A stretch of DNA of 64,000 bases from Propioniciclava flava (GTDB lineage Bacteria > Actinomycetota > Actinomycetes > Propionibacteriales > Propionibacteriaceae): assembly GCF_004126535.1 (NCBI RefSeq), contig NZ_PPCV01000009.1, forward strand, positions 1 through 64,000. Direction: 5' to 3'. Shown one piece after another: positions 61,179-64,000 of this stretch. A program made the translations under genes and the position numbers. The notes below the pieces were generated by a model. The model was given only the letters and a program-made list of their open reading frames with translations. It was not told where the DNA came from and ran no database searches. The stretch's first letter is position 1; each line of letters starts with the position of its first letter.

Positions 61179-61472
61179 ATGCGCCAGTACGAGATCATGG
61201 TGATCGTCTCCCCCGACGTCGATGACCGCCAGGTCGCCGGCATCGTGGAGAAGCCGCTCGAAGCGTTCAAGACCGCCGGTGGCACCGTCGAGAACGTCGA
61301 TGTCTGGGGCCGTCGTCGGCTCGCCTACGACATCCAGAAGAAGTCCGAGGGCATCTACGCGGTGCTCGACGTGACGGCCGAGCCTGACGTGGTCAAGGAA
61401 CTCGATCGCCAGTACACGCTCAACGAGCAGATCATGCGGACGAAGGTCATCCGCCCCGATCTGCACAAGTGA
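61179..61472 (+). CDS. rpsF: Ribosomal protein bS6
   Basis: A 97-residue protein of the small subunit platform. MRQYEIMVIVSPDVDDRQVA opens the ferredoxin-like fold, DVWGRRRLAYDIQKKSEGIY is the signature, and it ends in LNEQIMRTKVIRPDLHK. It binds bS18 and 16S rRNA. First gene of rpsF-ssb-rpsR-rplI, the usual order in Actinobacteria; a GAGGAGG site precedes it. Confidence 0.98.
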   Translation: MRQYEIMVIVSPDVDDRQVAGIVEKPLEAFKTAGGTVENVDVWGRRRLAYDIQKKSEGIYAVLDVTAEPDVVKELDRQYTLNEQIMRTKVIRPDLHK

Positions 61473-61600
61473 GGTTCTTCCTCCCCAGATGTGCTCACGA
61501 CCCTCGTTTTCGTCGGTCGTGGCTGACAGTCTGAGAAGGACGCGGCGCTTCGGCGTCGCAACCTCGACACTAACGTCCGACGAATCGGAGATCTGAACCA

Positions 61601-62137
61601 ATGGCTGGTGAAACCATCATCACGCTCGTGGGCAACCTGACGGCTGACCCCGAGCTTCGCTTCACCCCGTCCGGGGCCCCGGTGGCTAACTTCACCGTCG
61701 CCTCCACTCCTCGCACCTTCGACCGTGCGACGAGCGAGTGGAAGGACGGGGACGCCATGTTCATCAACTGCTCGGTGTGGCGACAGGCTGCTGAGAATGT
61801 GGCCGAGACCCTCACCAAGGGCATGCGCGTCATCGTCCAGGGCCGGCTGAAGAGCCGTTCCTACGAGACGCGTGAAGGTGAGCGTCGCACTGTGTTCGAG
61901 ATCGAGGTCGACGAAGTCGGTCCCTCCCTGCGTTACGCGACGGCCAAGGTCAACCGCACCAGCGGTGGCGGCGGCGGTGGCGGCGGCTACAGCCAGCAGG
62001 GCGGCTCGGGTGGGGGCGACAACAACTGGTCGTCCAACTCCGGCCAAGGTGGCGGCGGGTACGGGGGCGGCGGCGGCAATCGCCAGCCCGTCAACGACCC
62101 GTGGGCTTCGGCCCAGAGCGACGAACCGCCGTTCTGA
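61601..62137 (+). CDS. ssb: Single-stranded DNA-binding protein
   Basis: A 178-residue protein. Residues 1-115 form the OB fold ([60 protein letters not shown]). A Gly/Ser/Asn-rich disordered linker follows (blocks of five to seven glycines), and the tail ends SDEPPF, the acidic tip that recruits repair and replication proteins. It coats single strands during replication, recombination and repair. It lies 128 nt after rpsF, a gap containing only spacer. Confidence 0.97.
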   Translation: MAGETIITLVGNLTADPELRFTPSGAPVANFTVASTPRTFDRATSEWKDGDAMFINCSVWRQAAENVAETLTKGMRVIVQGRLKSRSYETREGERRTVFEIEVDEVGPSLRYATAKVNRTSGGGGGGGGYSQQGGSGGGDNNWSSNSGQGGGGYGGGGGNRQPVNDPWASAQSDEPPF

Positions 62138-62197
62138 TCCACCTGTTCCAACCACGTCATTCCGGCATCTGCCGGGCTCCAGAAAGAGAGCACCACA

Positions 62198-62434
62198 ATG
62201 GCTCCACAGCGTAAGCCTGTGAACAAGAAGAAGATTGCCCCGGTCAAGTCGATCAAGATCGGCACCGTGGACTACAAGGACACCGCGACTTTGCGGAAGT
62301 TCATCTCCGAGCGTGGGAAGATCCGCGCCCGTCGGGTGACGGGTCTGTCCGTGCAGGAGCAGCGCAAGGTCGCCATCGCGATCAAGAACGCGCGCGAGCT
62401 CGCCCTGCTGCCCTACACGTCGAACGCGCGCTGA
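62198..62434 (+). CDS. rpsR: Ribosomal protein bS18
   Basis: A 78-residue basic protein of the small subunit. [20 protein letters not shown] followed by [20 protein letters not shown], ending [15 protein letters not shown], is the conserved core. There is no zinc-binding Cys near the N-terminus (the C-minus form). It partners bS6. AGAAAGAG precedes the start, and rplI follows 14 nt later. Confidence 0.98.
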   Translation: MAPQRKPVNKKKIAPVKSIKIGTVDYKDTATLRKFISERGKIRARRVTGLSVQEQRKVAIAIKNARELALLPYTSNAR

Positions 62435-62448
62435 GAAAGGAAGCTGAC

Positions 62449-62895
62449 ATGAAGCTCATCCTCACCGCCGCCGTCGACCACCTCGGCATCGCCGGCGACA
62501 TCGTCGAGGTCAAGGACGGCTTTGGCCGTAACTACCTCCTGCCCCAGGGCTTCGCGATCCGTTGGACGCGCGGCGCCGAGAAGCAGATCGAGGGCATCAA
62601 CCGTGCCCGCGAGGCCCGCACCGTCCGCGATCACGCGCACGCTGGCGAGATTCGCACCCAGCTCGAGGCCCTGGAGATCCAGGTCCCCGCGCGCGTGTCC
62701 CCCGAGGGCAAGCTGTTTGGCGCCATCACGGCCGCCGACATCGCGTCGGCGATCAAGAAGGCCAACGGCCCCGCCATCGACCGCCGCAACGTGGTCATCA
62801 ACAAGCCGATCAAGTCCGTCGGCGAGCACAAGGTTGGCGTGAAGCTGACCGACGCCGTCACCGCGCACGTGCCGGTGAAGGTTGTTGCCGCCTGA
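62449..62895 (+). CDS. rplI: Ribosomal protein bL9
   Basis: A 148-residue large-subunit protein. MKLILTAAVDHLGIAGDIVE, then VKDGFGRNYLLPQGFAIRWT, forms the N-terminal RNA-binding domain. A long helix (ARTVRDHAHAGEIRTQLEAL) connects it to the C-terminal domain (FGAITAADIASAIKKANGPA). AGAAAGGAAG precedes the ATG. It is the last gene of the operon, followed by a strong hairpin. Confidence 0.98.
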   Translation: MKLILTAAVDHLGIAGDIVEVKDGFGRNYLLPQGFAIRWTRGAEKQIEGINRAREARTVRDHAHAGEIRTQLEALEIQVPARVSPEGKLFGAITAADIASAIKKANGPAIDRRNVVINKPIKSVGEHKVGVKLTDAVTAHVPVKVVAA

Positions 62896-62906
62896 CGCAG
62901 CACCAC

Positions 62907-62940
62907 GAACGCCGGTCAACCCTCGGGTTGGCCGGCGTTC
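62907..62940 (+). terminator. Terminator hairpin of the rpsF-ssb-rpsR-rplI operon
   Basis: GAACGCCGGTCAACC and GGTTGGCCGGCGTTC form a 15-bp stem with one G-U type pair and a small loop, beginning 11 nt after the rplI stop. Bases after it (CTGCGTCCC) contain no U-run, as is common in this group. Confidence 0.85.
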
Positions 62941-62963
62941 CTGCGTCCCGTCCTCCCTCCGCC

Positions 62964-63140
62964 GACGACTTCGGCTCCCCCCGTCGATGACTTCGACTCC
63001 CCCCGCCGAGGACTTCGGGTTACGGCGCCGATGACTTCGGGTTACGGCGTCGAGGACTTCGGCTCACGGCGTCCAGGACTTCGACTCTCGCCGTCGAGGA
63101 CTTCCGGTCACGGCATCCGAGGCTTTCAGCTCACTCGATC
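62964..63140. repeat. 22-bp tandem repeat, seven copies plus one degenerate
   Basis: Units begin at 62964, 62986, 63008, 63030, 63052, 63074 and 63096, each exactly 22 bp, with consensus GAGGACTTCGGCTCACGGCGTC or close. A degenerate eighth unit (CGAGGCTTTCAGCTCACTCG) runs into the last codons of the antiporter gene. Units differ at a few positions (GAG/GAT/CAG, GGC/GAC/GGG). It lies between the operon terminator and a convergent gene. Such arrays often vary in copy number between strains. There is no spacer structure, so it is not a CRISPR. Confidence 0.9.
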
Positions 63141-64000
63141 TCGGACGGATGCACGTGGTGGCGGGCCAGCCACACCGCTCGTGCAGCGATCGCGGCGCCC
63201 AGCAGCAGGCCGAGGATCGTCCAGACGGGGCCGTCGGCGATGAAGAGCGAGACCATCACGACCAGGATCGGCACCAGGTAGGTGAGCGACCAGCGCAGGT
63301 AGCCGCCGAAGCTCGGCATGTTCACCCCGGCGCTGTCGGCGACGGCCTTGGTCATGAAGTTGGGGCCGTTGCCGATGTAGCTGACGGCGCCGCACAGGAC
63401 CGAACCGAGCGAGATCGACACCAGATACGCCTCGGGGACGCCGGGAGCCAGCCCGATGCGAGGCTCACCCGGCAGCTGCGCGGCCATCTCGAAGAAGGTG
63501 GCGTAGGTCGGCGCGTTGTCGAGGAAGGCCGACAGCCCGCCGGAGAACACGAAGAATGTGATCTCGTTCAGGGGCAGCGTCGGTGCGATCTGCCCGAGGA
63601 AGTTCAGGGCCGGGATCATCGCGAGGAAGATCCCGACGAACAGCGCCGCCACCTCGAGGATGGGGGCCCAGGTGAACTGGTTCATCTCGAAGCGGACGTC
63701 ACGATCCCCGACGACGAACGACAGCGCCGCGGCCGCCACGAACACCAGCTCACGCCAAGGCACCATCTGCGCGAACGTCGCGTGACCGGTCTCGATGGCG
63801 TGCAGGTCGAGCGACGGCAGGAAGGCCACCGCCGCGATGATCAGCGCGAAGAACACGAAGTTGATGCCGCCCTTGATCCGCAGCGGCGAGACGTCGGTCG
63901 TGTCGAACGCGATCGCCTCCGGCGTCTCCCGGGCGTACTCGCGCCGATCCAGCGCGTAGTAGGTCAGCAGCAGCAGCGCGTTCACGACGAGCCACTCGGG
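63131..64000 (-). CDS. Sodium:proton antiporter (NhaD/UIT6-like), N-terminus outside window
   Basis: The 289 visible residues are the C-terminal part of an integral membrane transporter, open in frame to the window edge (PEWLVVNALLLLTYY). NEITFFVFSGGLSAFLDNAP, TYATFFEMAA and SYIGNGPNFMTKAVADSAGV, then MPSFGGYLRWSLTYLVPILV are typical of NhaD-like and related ion-transporter-superfamily antiporters. A cytoplasmic loop with LDRREYARETPEAIAFDTTD lies near the visible start. It would exchange Na+ (or Li+) for H+. The stop lies inside the last degenerate unit of the 22-bp repeat. Confidence 0.82.
   Translation of the reverse strand, partial: PEWLVVNALLLLTYYALDRREYARETPEAIAFDTTDVSPLRIKGGINFVFFALIIAAVAFLPSLDLHAIETGHATFAQMVPWRELVFVAAAALSFVVGDRDVRFEMNQFTWAPILEVAALFVGIFLAMIPALNFLGQIAPTLPLNEITFFVFSGGLSAFLDNAPTYATFFEMAAQLPGEPRIGLAPGVPEAYLVSISLGSVLCGAVSYIGNGPNFMTKAVADSAGVNMPSFGGYLRWSLTYLVPILVVMVSLFIADGPVWTILGLLLGAAIAARAVWLARHHVHPSEIE

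Noticed and set aside
62964-63140. CRISPR-like regular repeats
   Set aside because: The units are directly contiguous with no unique spacers and no cas genes nearby; it is a tandem repeat.

Overview
The window is high-GC DNA from an actinobacterium. GC-rich third codon positions, many GTG starts, leaderless-looking genes, a mycothiol-type formaldehyde dehydrogenase, an Actinobacteria-style cobIJ fusion, a fused ChlI/ChlD chelatase subunit and a pta-ackA pair together suggest a Propionibacteriaceae-like organism. The family is an inference; no rRNA or tRNA was seen to confirm it.

Layout. 1-5350 is a decaying accessory region: the end of an IS3-type element, three copies (one intact, the rest broken) of a lipoprotein plus secreted-protein gene pair, a class I fructose-bisphosphate aldolase, and a frameshifted Ca2+/H+ antiporter. 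5500-12700 carries an amidase, then a sulfur and metal block: CoA-disulfide reductase-rhodanese with a CsoR/CstR operator and regulator, a 53-residue Cys-rich protein, a CPH-type P1B ATPase, and a TerC protein behind a candidate Mn2+ riboswitch. 12877-17450 is cell-envelope synthesis (class A PBP and two polyprenol-dependent sugar transferases). 17463-27400 holds a DUF3048 lipoprotein, a TetR/MMPL/YhgE-Pip export locus and lipid-type enzymes. 27498-30864 is ackA-pta. 31241-32412 is endonuclease IV with an ACT-domain protein.

32640-55400 is dominated by aerobic-type cobalamin synthesis in three transcription units, each behind its own cobalamin riboswitch: cobG-cobH-cobIJ-cobM; chlID-cobO; and cobN-cobF-cobK on the minus strand. 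cobL is divergent from the second unit. Between these units lie a tightly overlapped YbjN / HSP90-like / TPR-like cluster and a LacI-controlled mycothiol-dependent formaldehyde-detoxification pair. The right end has a DASS transporter, an acyl-CoA synthetase, a truncated haemoglobin, an M20 amidohydrolase, the rpsF-ssb-rpsR-rplI operon, a 22-bp tandem repeat and a Na+/H+ antiporter cut by the window edge.

Most noteworthy: the HSP90/YbjN/TPR cluster as a candidate undescribed chaperone system; an MMPL transporter fused to a degenerate ABC-ATPase-like domain next to a YhgE/Pip protein; the persulfide-type regulation of the sulfur block; three cobalamin riboswitches, two of which share a 14-nt promoter/leader start; and several overlooked relics and small genes.
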